A stretch of DNA of 64,000 bases from Methanosarcina sp. GTDB taxonomy: Archaea > Halobacteriota > Methanosarcinia > Methanosarcinales > Methanosarcinaceae. The position numbers and the translations under genes were made by a program. Every line of letters starts with the position of its first letter. Position 1 is the stretch's first letter. The stretch is taken from contig NZ_JAQUVZ010000005.1 in assembly GCF_028693135.1 (NCBI RefSeq), positions 92,831-156,830 of the forward strand, read 5' to 3'. Positions 14,421-22,160 of this stretch are shown here, one piece after another. Below the pieces are notes generated by a model. That model had not been told where the DNA came from. It saw only the letters and a list, made by a program, of their open reading frames with translations, and searched no databases.

Positions 14421-17357
14421 TTGAGTGATCAGCCCGGTATACATGATAAGACTTTCAGTCAGGTTTCGGATGAGAGGAAAAATGCCGCAAGACAGCTGGG
14501 AGTCCTTTTTGAGGTTTTTCCTGAGCGGAAGCAGGCGTTTGAAGATCTTTTAAGGCTTTGTTCTGACAGGGACAGTGAGGTCAGGGAAGAGGCTGTCAAT
14601 TCCCTTCAGACGGTTTTTCCTAATGTACCTGATAGGGAGCTTGTCTGGGAGAGGTTCGTAAACCTTACGGCTTATCCGTCAGAGGGGGTAATGAGAAGAG
14701 CAGTAAATGCTCTGATTGCTGTCTTTCCACTTATGCCTGATAAAAGCCGGGCATGGAAAGATCTGTTAGGGCTGGCAAATTCAAAATCAAGCATGGAAGA
14801 CGTTAGCAGGGGGATTGTCGACCTGCTTCCTGACGTGGTCCGTGAGCTTCCAAATAAGGAGCAGGCCTGGAAAGACCTGCTTGAGATGACTTTTTCAGAT
14901 GACTCTTATGTGCAGGAAAAAGCGGCTTCTTTTTTAAACATTGTTTTTTCTGAAATGCCAGGGGAAAGGAAAAATGACGCATGGGAAGAATTGCTGAAAC
15001 TGGCAGGTGAATCCGGGAATTCAAAGGTCAGGGAATTGGCTGCAAGGTCTGTGGGGGAGGTTTTTCCGTCTTTGCCTGATGAAATGAAAGATGAGGCCTG
15101 GGAAGAGATGCTGGAACTTGCAGGAAAATCCGTGGATCAGGCCGTGCAAAAGGAAATTCTGCTTGCTCTGCCTTCTGTCTTTTCTTCTGTTCCGGATAAA
15201 AAAAGGGCATGGAGTGACATATTCAAGCTTACGGAAGATGAGAGCGAACCTGTACGAAAGCAGGCAGCAGATTCCCTCGTGTCCATATTTCCTGATATAC
15301 CGGACCTAATCAGGGTCTGGGCTGATTTCCTGAGGCTCACCAGGGCAAGGGACGGGTATGTAAGGGATACTGCTGCAGATGTGCTTTCAGCTGTGTTTCC
15401 GAGCCTGGACGACAAAGACCCCGTTTGGAAGGAACTTATCGAACTCGCAGGGGATGAGGACGAATATGTCCGGAAGACCGCAGCTGATACCCTCATTAAG
15501 GTTTTTCCACACATGTCCGACAAAAATCAGGTATATTCGGACCTTGTGCAGCTGGCTGAAAAGAAGGATAGTTATGTGCTCAGGAAAGTCGTAAAGACTC
15601 TTGATTCTGTTTGCCCTCAATTCTGTAATGGGTATGAGATCAATGAAGTGGAAACGGAAACCGGAAAAAATAAAGAGAAAGAGGAATGGGGGGAAAAGGG
15701 GGAAAATAGGAAAAAAATGGCAGGAGAGGGGGAGGGAGAGGAGAAAAGTAAACCTGCAGGTTTTTACGAGCTGGCATCAGAAAAAGCTGCCTTTGTGCGA
15801 AGGGATGCAGCTCATTCTTTAGGTTCTGCCTTTCCTGTAAAAGAGAAGGAAGACAGCTATGTACGAAAAGATGCGTCTGAGTCCTTTACCAGGGCATACC
15901 CTTACCTCCCGGATAAAAAAGAAGTCATAGGAGAGCTACTAAGCCTGCTACAGAACCCGGACCCGCAGATGCGGAGAGGAGCTATAGAGTCCCTGCTCGC
16001 CCTTTATTCACGAAAGGCAGGCAAGACGCAGGACATCTGGAGCGAACTTCTTAAAATGTCAGGGGATGGAGACACAGGCGTCAGAAAGGACACGGCAGGG
16101 CTGCTTTCCCACGTATTTCCAGCGGTTGAGGAAAAATCCGGAGTTTTTTATGACCTTGTCAAACTCACTGAAAGCCAGGACGCTCAGCTTCGGAAAAGAG
16201 CGGCAGAGCTTCTTGCCGTTGCATTTACATATTCCGATAATAAACAGAGGGCATGGAACGATCTGGTGAGGCTTACATCCGTTGAGGATAGGGAAGTCCG
16301 GAAAGGAGCGGCACTTGCTCTTGCGTCCGGATATACAGGTGTTCCGGATAAAGGGAAAGCCTGGAGTGACCTTATCAGGCTTTCAACTCATAGCGACATT
16401 TTTGTGCAGCGGACTGTAACACGAGCTCTTGGGCCTGCCTTTTTCTATGTTCCTGATAAAACATGGGCTTGGAGAGACCTGCAGGTTCTTATCGAGAACC
16501 CTTATATCTATGTCCGCAGGTACTCCCTCCGCTCCCTTGGAAGAGCTTCCCTATGGAGGTCACTCCAGGCGGAAAACGAAGCTGCTTATCTTTTTGGGCT
16601 CAAGGAAGCTGTCAAATATTTTAAAGAAGCGGCTGAAACTTCTGTTGACGCCGCCATCCCTGAGTTTTACGATCCATTTTATGAAACTCTTCTGCAAATA
16701 CTTTTCAGCGACAATCCGGGACGAGCGGCCAGGCTCGAAAGTGAGATGTATCTCTCAAAGGTAGCCCATGAGATCAGGGATCTGGATGAAAATCAGAAAC
16801 TTCTGGAAATTCTAGGAGAATTCACAGGGCTTCTTCGAGCAGCAGGAAATCTTGCTCCCGGAGACCTGCCTGCCCAGAAAAAGTTGCTTGAGGCCTGTAT
16901 TGCGGCTTTTGATAGGGTTTCAGGTCTTCTGGAGGCTATGGAAGAAGACTTTATTCTTGCACAGAAAACTGTGAAAAAAGAGTATCCGAAAATTGGAAAG
17001 GTAGTTCTGAAACAGAAACTAAAAGAGACACTTTCCGGAATCCGGTACAGAGCAAGGACAGCTTGCTTGAAGGCAAAAGGCACTCCCACGGAAAAACTAC
17101 TGTGCACTGTAAGCCGGAAGGTCAGAGAATGGAGTTTTCAGGACCTTGAAAAAGACCAAAAAGAACTGGATAGGCAACTTGATTCTCTGCTCAATTTCCT
17201 CAGAGCTCAGATCCCCAATGTTCCTGAAAACCTGTACATCTTTGAAAAACTTGAAGACATCAGGCAGGAACAGGACATGCTGGAGCGCTACAGGCTCGTT
17301 GGCAGATTCATAAGCCTGATCCCCGGAGTCAGAATGCCAAAAGCATCAGGCAAATAA
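14421..17357 (+). CDS. Giant HEAT-repeat protein, long paralogue
   Basis: 978 residues. Residues 1-400 and about 450-720 are tandem HEAT repeats of roughly 37 residues with the consensus W-x-x-LLxLA, D-x-x-VRKxAA, FPxxPDK. A low-complexity Glu/Lys/Gly linker at about 410-450 (KNKEKEEWGEKGENRKK) separates the two arrays. Residues 730-978 form a different, probably coiled-coil or helical-bundle domain (EAVKYFKEAAETSVDAAIPE, FDRVSGLLEAMEEDFI, LEKDQKELDRQLDSLLNFL). The N terminus matches the 372-residue paralogue at 4924, and both start with TTG after GGTGA. No enzyme motif, signal peptide or membrane helix is visible. It is probably a cytoplasmic scaffold; the partner is unknown. Confidence 0.88.
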   Translation: MSDQPGIHDKTFSQVSDERKNAARQLGVLFEVFPERKQAFEDLLRLCSDRDSEVREEAVNSLQTVFPNVPDRELVWERFVNLTAYPSEGVMRRAVNALIAVFPLMPDKSRAWKDLLGLANSKSSMEDVSRGIVDLLPDVVRELPNKEQAWKDLLEMTFSDDSYVQEKAASFLNIVFSEMPGERKNDAWEELLKLAGESGNSKVRELAARSVGEVFPSLPDEMKDEAWEEMLELAGKSVDQAVQKEILLALPSVFSSVPDKKRAWSDIFKLTEDESEPVRKQAADSLVSIFPDIPDLIRVWADFLRLTRARDGYVRDTAADVLSAVFPSLDDKDPVWKELIELAGDEDEYVRKTAADTLIKVFPHMSDKNQVYSDLVQLAEKKDSYVLRKVVKTLDSVCPQFCNGYEINEVETETGKNKEKEEWGEKGENRKKMAGEGEGEEKSKPAGFYELASEKAAFVRRDAAHSLGSAFPVKEKEDSYVRKDASESFTRAYPYLPDKKEVIGELLSLLQNPDPQMRRGAIESLLALYSRKAGKTQDIWSELLKMSGDGDTGVRKDTAGLLSHVFPAVEEKSGVFYDLVKLTESQDAQLRKRAAELLAVAFTYSDNKQRAWNDLVRLTSVEDREVRKGAALALASGYTGVPDKGKAWSDLIRLSTHSDIFVQRTVTRALGPAFFYVPDKTWAWRDLQVLIENPYIYVRRYSLRSLGRASLWRSLQAENEAAYLFGLKEAVKYFKEAAETSVDAAIPEFYDPFYETLLQILFSDNPGRAARLESEMYLSKVAHEIRDLDENQKLLEILGEFTGLLRAAGNLAPGDLPAQKKLLEACIAAFDRVSGLLEAMEEDFILAQKTVKKEYPKIGKVVLKQKLKETLSGIRYRARTACLKAKGTPTEKLLCTVSRKVREWSFQDLEKDQKELDRQLDSLLNFLRAQIPNVPENLYIFEKLEDIRQEQDMLERYRLVGRFISLIPGVRMPKASGK

Positions 17358-17405
17358 GGGTCATTTACCCTGGAATTTATATCCAATCCTGCCAATCTCT
17401 TTTTT

Positions 17406-17747
17406 ATGTACGGAACAGGCATTGAAGTGACAGATGAGGATTTTGAATTTACAAAACCCCCTCTTTCTAAAAAATTCATTCGCCTCGTATTCGAAAAGTA
17501 TCAGCTGGACTACATCACTTATTTCGGGGAAAATATGTTCTATGTCTCAGGGCAGAACTCCCAGCCTCTTACGCCGCTATATCCCAGCGCCAGATACCCT
17601 GAGGATATTGAACTGGTTTTAGATTTCATGGCACGTGAGAGGATCCGCAGGATAAAATACGAGGACGGAAGACTTTTCCGGTCTGCAGTTCCAGGACTGG
17701 CTGATTCTGAACAAAAATACTTCCAAACAAAATGCGAAAAACATTGA
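17406..17747 (+). CDS. Small unknown protein after the giant HEAT gene
   Basis: 113 residues, soluble and acidic to neutral, with no recognisable motif. It begins with ATG 48 bases after the HEAT stop and reads in the same direction, so it is likely in the same transcript. The segment PEDIELVLDFMARERIRRIK looks like an amphipathic helix. The ribosome site is weak. Its stop is followed at once by a tandem-repeat tract. Confidence 0.6.
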   Translation: MYGTGIEVTDEDFEFTKPPLSKKFIRLVFEKYQLDYITYFGENMFYVSGQNSQPLTPLYPSARYPEDIELVLDFMARERIRRIKYEDGRLFRSAVPGLADSEQKYFQTKCEKH

Positions 17748-17830
17748 TCCGGAGATAAGAGCCTTAGATCTGGAAATAAGAGCCTTAGATCTGGAAATAA
17801 GGAGCTCAGATCTGGAAATAAGGGGCTCAA
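17748..17830. repeat. 21-bp tandem repeat
   Basis: About four units of AGATCTGGAAATAAGAGCCT plus one base, starting one base after the stop codon of the preceding gene. The last units diverge. Confidence 0.7.
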
Positions 17831-17974
17831 ATATAGCTGCATTTAGCTGCGTTTAAGACAGCTGCATTTAAAACAAAAACCCGATTGTTTTTTTCCTTTT
17901 GTTCTGGTTATTTATAGTTTCATTGCAATATTTAACATCACAAAGTTTATCTTTATCGTTAGGAGGGGTATAAA

Positions 17975-18160
17975 ATTATACATCTATGGGAGTATGATTC
18001 TCGCAGGATTCATGGTGTGCATATGCCACAAATGATGAACGACCTTGAAAAAATTGGGAATGAGGGCTGGGAACTGGTTTTACTTAAGGAAGATATTGAT
18101 GATGAAGGAAACGTAACTGCAATTTTCAAACGGAAGAAGGCAGATACCATCTCTCTGTAA
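17975..18160 (+). CDS. DUF4177-like small protein with a non-standard start codon
   Basis: The frame reads WEYDSRRIH, LEKIGNEGWELVLLKED, then NVTAIFKRKK and stops at 18158-18160. The N-terminal W-E-Y, the L-x-x-xGxEGWELV core and the terminal FKR are the signature of DUF4177, a family of about 55-70 residues. No ATG, GTG or TTG lies before the WEY, and an in-frame TAG at 17960-17962 limits the upstream extent. A perfect AGGAGG at 17961-17966 is followed 8 bases later by ATT at 17975, in frame. I therefore propose an ATT start, giving 61 residues. A two-base deletion that destroyed an ATG is the alternative. Confidence 0.6.
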   Translation: MIHLWEYDSRRIHGVHMPQMMNDLEKIGNEGWELVLLKEDIDDEGNVTAIFKRKKADTISL

Positions 18161-18361
18161 CTAAATTCTCTTTAAAAACTTATTAAACACCTTATTAAAT
18201 ATTTTTAAATATTTTCTAAGTACTCTCTAAATAGTCTCTATTTTTTATTTTTAATTATACTTTTTACCGATTAATTTTTTATAAACGAATTTGATCCTCT
18301 CAAATCTTCCTCTCAATAAAACAAATTTAATGCTTTAATAGAGAGGAGTTTATTTATATTG

Positions 18362-19561
18362 ATGGTAAGTTATTTATCTACTTCCTCAGTATTTTATTCT
18401 ATGAAAAATTACGATCCTGTTAAGGCTATCTATGCAGTTATAATCACACTGGTTTCTTTATATGCCTTATATATAACATCCGCTTTTTATTATGTCCTTA
18501 TTCTCAGCGCTCTTTTTGCTTATGTTATTCATCCGGTGTACTCTTTTTGCTTCAGATTCGTAAAGCGCAAGCATACTTGTGCCATGATCCCACTTGGTGC
18601 AATCGCCCTTCTTATAGTATCCTCCGGCATTATGGCAGTTAAGGCTTTAATGAATGAGATCTCAAGAATTTTAGAAATTCCCAATACCCTTAATGGGTTT
18701 GCAAACATGGATCTCAGGCGGATAGTCGGGCTTTTTGAGCCTTTTATCCAGACCCATCCAGGGAAACTGACTGAAAGCATCGGTGCATACTTCAACTCCC
18801 TGGTAACGGCTTATGTTCCTGAAATCCAGAATAATATATTCCAGATCTCAACTGGCCTTTCGATTCTGATTGTAGAGCTGATCGTAATTGTTGTCCTGAC
18901 CTATTACCTTCTTGTAGAAAGCGAAACTATCGCAACCGAACTTCCGAATCTCTTTCCGGACAGGAAAGTGGGGGTTGTATTTCTCGGGGAGCTCAATTAC
19001 ATTTACCAGAGCCTCTTCATAGTCTACTTCCTGACCTGTCTCCTGACCGGCATACTCGGGGGAATCCTTTACTGGGTTCTTGGAGTACCTTATCCTCTTA
19101 TCTGGGGAATTGTAACCTTCATAATGGCTCTCCTACCTGTTGTCGGAGCAGGCGCGGTCTACGGCCTCCTTGCCCTTTACTATGTGCTCATACAGGACTT
19201 TTTTACAGCAGGAGCCCTGATATTCCTGGGAATCATCTTACTGAGCCTTGTTCCTGACTTTGTCATAAGACCACGGCTTGCCAGAAACCGAGCTGAAATC
19301 CACCCGGCAATTACACTTGTCGCCTTTGCAGCTCCTGTCTTCGTTATCGGCCCGATCGGAGTCATCATAGGTCCTCTTACATACGGGTTTTTGCTTGCAG
19401 CCTTCAGAACAAAGAACATACTTGGGATTCCCCCTGTCCAGACAAGGAGTTCAGCTGCAAGCTCAATTGAAGATTCGGTTGAAAGAACGATAGAAAAAGC
19501 AGTTGAAAGGCCAGTTGAAGCTTCCAGTGATCATATTTTCAGTCCGGAAGTTAACCCATGA
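18362..19561 (+). CDS. AI-2E/PerM-family membrane permease
   Basis: About 399 residues with eight or so transmembrane helices. The PerM/UPF0118 pattern is clear: an N-terminal helix pair (YYVLILSALFAYVIHPVYSF), the extended middle loop, then LIVIVVLTYYLLVESE, IWGIVTFIMALLPVVGAGAV and the C-terminal VPDFVIRPRLARNR followed by FVIGPIGVIIGPL. Members export small molecules or exchange sodium for protons; the archaeal substrate is unknown. The tail is Ser/Glu-rich with VERTIEKAVERPVE-type repeats. GGAG at 18345 supports the ATG at 18362 or the TTG immediately before it. A homologue lies at 51455. Confidence 0.9.
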   Translation: MVSYLSTSSVFYSMKNYDPVKAIYAVIITLVSLYALYITSAFYYVLILSALFAYVIHPVYSFCFRFVKRKHTCAMIPLGAIALLIVSSGIMAVKALMNEISRILEIPNTLNGFANMDLRRIVGLFEPFIQTHPGKLTESIGAYFNSLVTAYVPEIQNNIFQISTGLSILIVELIVIVVLTYYLLVESETIATELPNLFPDRKVGVVFLGELNYIYQSLFIVYFLTCLLTGILGGILYWVLGVPYPLIWGIVTFIMALLPVVGAGAVYGLLALYYVLIQDFFTAGALIFLGIILLSLVPDFVIRPRLARNRAEIHPAITLVAFAAPVFVIGPIGVIIGPLTYGFLLAAFRTKNILGIPPVQTRSSAASSIEDSVERTIEKAVERPVEASSDHIFSPEVNP

Positions 19562-19755
19562 CATGATAACGAAAAAGTGTTATGAATCTTACCTCTGGAA
19601 AAAATAAATTTTCAGAGGTTTTATAGATACTTTTATATAATATATCCATCTCATAGTTGCATTAAAAATAAAGATCCGTATAATCTGTTATTAAAAACTC
19701 ATTTTTGTTTTTAATCAAAGAGCTCTGTACAATCTTATTTTTAAACTATTGACTA

Positions 19756-19775
19756 TCCGCTATAAGCGGAGGTGA
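19756..19775 (+). promoter_or_regulatory. Hairpin overlapping a Shine-Dalgarno site
   Basis: TCCGCT-ATA-AGCGGA at 19756-19770 can form a six-base-pair stem. Its last three bases are the start of GGAGGTGA (19768-19775), the ribosome site of the zinc-ribbon gene, so the fold would partly hide it. A thermosensor or protein-binding control is possible. Confidence 0.5.
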
Positions 19776-19782
19776 AACGAAA

Positions 19783-19968
19783 ATGGCTTTTAATGACAGA
19801 AATTTCAGAGGGAATTCTAATTTCGGCGCTCCCAGAGAAATGCACAAAGCAACCTGTTCTGATTGCGGTGTTGAAACTGAAGTGCCTTTTAAACCTGACC
19901 CCGAAAGACCGGTCTACTGCAGGGAATGCCTTCCTAACCACAGGACTCCCAGAGAAAACCGCTATTAA
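19783..19968 (+). CDS. CxxC-x17-CxxC zinc-ribbon small protein
   Basis: 61 residues. The core is ATCSDCGVETEVPFKPDPER then PVYCRECLPNH, a two-CxxC zinc ribbon spaced as in the small CxxC-x17-CxxC family common in methanogens and some bacteria. Such proteins probably bind nucleic acid, and some respond to cold. The N terminus is basic and Asn/Gly/Arg-rich (NDRNFRGNSNFG) like an RNA-binding tail. The start is fixed by GGAGGTGA eight bases upstream. It is monocistronic, with a T-run terminator 53 bases after the stop. Confidence 0.88.
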   Translation: MAFNDRNFRGNSNFGAPREMHKATCSDCGVETEVPFKPDPERPVYCRECLPNHRTPRENRY

Positions 19969-20020
19969 GTGTTATCCGTGTAATTGAGTTTACATTAACA
20001 CTTCATTAACAATTATTCAC

Positions 20021-20031
20021 TTTTTTTTTTT
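20021..20031 (+). terminator. Poly-T terminator of the zinc-ribbon gene
   Basis: An uninterrupted run of eleven T lies 53 bases after the stop codon. Oligo-T is the usual intrinsic termination signal of archaeal RNA polymerase. Confidence 0.6.
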
Positions 20032-20254
20032 GATTATGTGTCCCCCTTGTTAGGTGTCGCTTGTTTTATGGGTTTTAACAACTAGTTTCGCTTAAGCGGA
20101 CACTATGGGGTGCTAATAGTCGTTTTCTCAGGCGGACTTGTACCTGTTATGTTTGAGAAAAGCCAGCGAAGTCCGGAATAATCATCTTATTTGGCATGAA
20201 AGTACTGTAATTTGAAAATTACTTTCATTTCTTTGTGCCTGTAATCTGAAGAAT

Positions 20255-20620
20255 TTCATGTTTGTTTTTTGAAGAAAAGATTGCGTTCCCACCTGAATCC
20301 TGGAAGTTCCGAATACTTATAAGAGATGCTTTTGTTTTTGGGAAGAGGTTTGAGGTACTTTACTCATAGGCTGTGAGTTTTGTATAATCTCTTTATTTAT
20401 GGGATAGTTTTTCGGAGTGGATGTTGAAGTAGGTTTGGAATAGGTGTTTGCTAGTTTGGTGTTGGGAGATGAGAACGCAAAATATACTATGCATTAACTG
20501 TATATATTATTTTCAACAACTAATCTTGTTTAATCTTTATGTTCGTTAGTTCATCAATATAACTTTTCATTACAGATATAATGTTATATCTTTACAATAA
20601 CCATGTGCGACTTCTTACTC
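20255..20620. repeat. Duplicated non-coding segment, copy 1
   Basis: TTTTTTGAAGAAAAGATTGC, then GTTCCCACCTGAA, GGAAGTTCCGAA, GGGAAGAGGTTTGAGGTA, AATAGGTGTTTG, GATGAGAACGCAAA-TATACTATGC and ATAATG-TATATC all recur in the same order about 1.27 kb downstream. The copies have diverged by substitutions and small gaps. It lies in the gene-free stretch 19969-20809. Confidence 0.75.
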
Positions 20621-20707
20621 AACCTGGGACGTCAGTAGAAATATATTTATTTAAATTTTTAAAAAATAATTTATAGTACTTAATCCAATTTTTATATAAC
20701 ATTTTGA

Positions 20708-20785
20708 TGTCAAATTATTTTTTAGCTTTAATGTCATTATTTTTTTTAGCTTTAATGTCATTATTTTTTTTAGCTTTAATGTCAT
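20708..20785. repeat. 24-bp tandem repeat, three copies
   Basis: TTTTTTTAGCTTTAATGTCA preceded by TTAT occurs three times just upstream of a Shine-Dalgarno-like GAGGAGG. The T-rich units could act as terminators for anything read from the left. Confidence 0.7.
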
Positions 20786-20830
20786 CCAGAAACCTGAGGA
20801 GGAAGAGGTATAAATAAACTTAATTTTATT

Positions 20831-21202
20831 TTGATACTGATTATTGGGGTATTAATCACAGTAAATGCTGCTGATGCCAGGCCAGCAGGTACTATAATAA
20901 AGGAAGGTGTCCTGACGTATCCTGCAGTACCTTATATCACAGAAGACCCTCTCCTTAACCTTGAAAGTTACGGAGAGGATTACAAGGCACAAACATCAGA
21001 CAACTCTTTTAAAAATATATGTTCAGGAAAGGAATGCCTATGTTTTGATAACAACAACGAGAATATTATTTTCGGGAACCAGGACGTTGGAAACCTCTGG
21101 ATCTGCCCCTATAATTTTCGTTCTAATTATTATGACTGCACTACGTACTGCAGCCTGATTTTGTTTTTCTTTACTGTTCAACTTTTACTTCCCCCAACCT
21201 GA
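20831..21202 (+). CDS. Possible short secreted protein, start uncertain
   Basis: From TTG 20831 the frame gives 123 residues: a hydrophobic leader ending VLITVNAADA, a polar region with a CSGKECLCF cysteine cluster, and a hydrophobic end. If translation instead begins at ATA 20810, seven bases after GAGGAGG, the leader gains INKLNF and becomes a textbook signal peptide. No ATG/GTG/TTG occupies that position. The C terminus looks run-on, so this could be a truncated gene. I do not recognise the protein. Confidence 0.4.
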   Translation: MILIIGVLITVNAADARPAGTIIKEGVLTYPAVPYITEDPLLNLESYGEDYKAQTSDNSFKNICSGKECLCFDNNNENIIFGNQDVGNLWICPYNFRSNYYDCTTYCSLILFFFTVQLLLPPT

Positions 21203-21539
21203 GAACATTCTCCACTCCATTCAATGCGGTTTCTTGCTAACCACCACAACTTTTGTCTCTAAAACCGGGTAGAATTCAAATTACACTCAATGATATTCAA
21301 AAAAATTATATTCAAAATCTTTTGTCAATTTTGACAGGGTTCAAGGGTAGATTTAGACGAATTTCAAAAAATAGCTGTTCAGGCTTCCTGAAAAATTCAA
21401 AAATTATGCGTGCCAGAAACCGGCAAAACAAAAACAGGCGTGTGCATATCTTTTTTCAAATTGAATTCCCCAGGCTCAGCGTACTAATTGGGCTCATCGA
21501 ATTCTTTGCTGAAAAAGAATATGAAAAAGTCTTAAAAAT

Positions 21540-21860
21540 CGGTTTATTTTTTGAAGAAAAGATTGCGTTCCCACCTGAAAATGTCTGGAAGTTCCGAAAG
21601 GTACTAAGAAATTTTTGTTTGGGAAGAGGTTTGAGGTATTTGATCTTGTGGGTTGAGATTGTTGTTTTGTCTCTTTATTGTGGAGTAGGTTTTGGAGTGG
21701 TTTTGGAGTAGGTGTTTGATGAGAACGCAAAGTATACTATGCTGTCCTCATATATAATATTTTTAGCATGCAATATTATATTATTGTTATATCCATTAGC
21801 CCATCATCCCAATATTAGTTAATCAGTATAATGCTATATCGTTGAACTAATGCAGTTGCA
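21540..21860. repeat. Duplicated non-coding segment, copy 2
   Basis: Second copy of the segment at 20255-20620, with the same ordered blocks ending in TATACTATGC and a TATAATGCTATATCG run. In both copies one frame reads FFEEKIAFPPE, then WKFR, so the segment may descend from a gene, but no complete gene remains. The rest of the gap 21203-22142 holds nothing I can name. Confidence 0.7.
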
Positions 21861-22109
21861 TACCTAACATAATGTCTTTACATATACAGGGTTTCTAGAT
21901 GCGGGTTAATCACAGATTTGAGCTTATAGGATTCTTTGGCTGTATTATAATTACAAATATATCACTTCCATATGGGTATCATACTTCCATAGATGTGTCA
22001 TATTTCCTGAATTTGCAAGCTGTATCCGGGTTTTAGAGATTAATTTACGAAAAACGAGGGCAGAATGCCCGTCATTTAAATGATAGGTAGTTCACTTATT
22101 TCTGATACT

Positions 22110-22160
22110 GTTATTTCATCCATGTATTATTTCATCCGTGTGTTATTTCATCCGAGTATT
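22110..22160. repeat. 16-bp tandem repeat across a stop codon
   Basis: Three units TTATTTCATCC plus five variable bases. Read on the minus strand, the unit GGATGAAATAA contains the last codons and the stop of the 859-residue VWA gene. Confidence 0.7.

Noticed and set aside
21253..21711. 152-residue open frame
   Set aside because: Its second half is the duplicated segment that is not open in the other copy. Composition is unlike a protein and no ribosome site precedes it.
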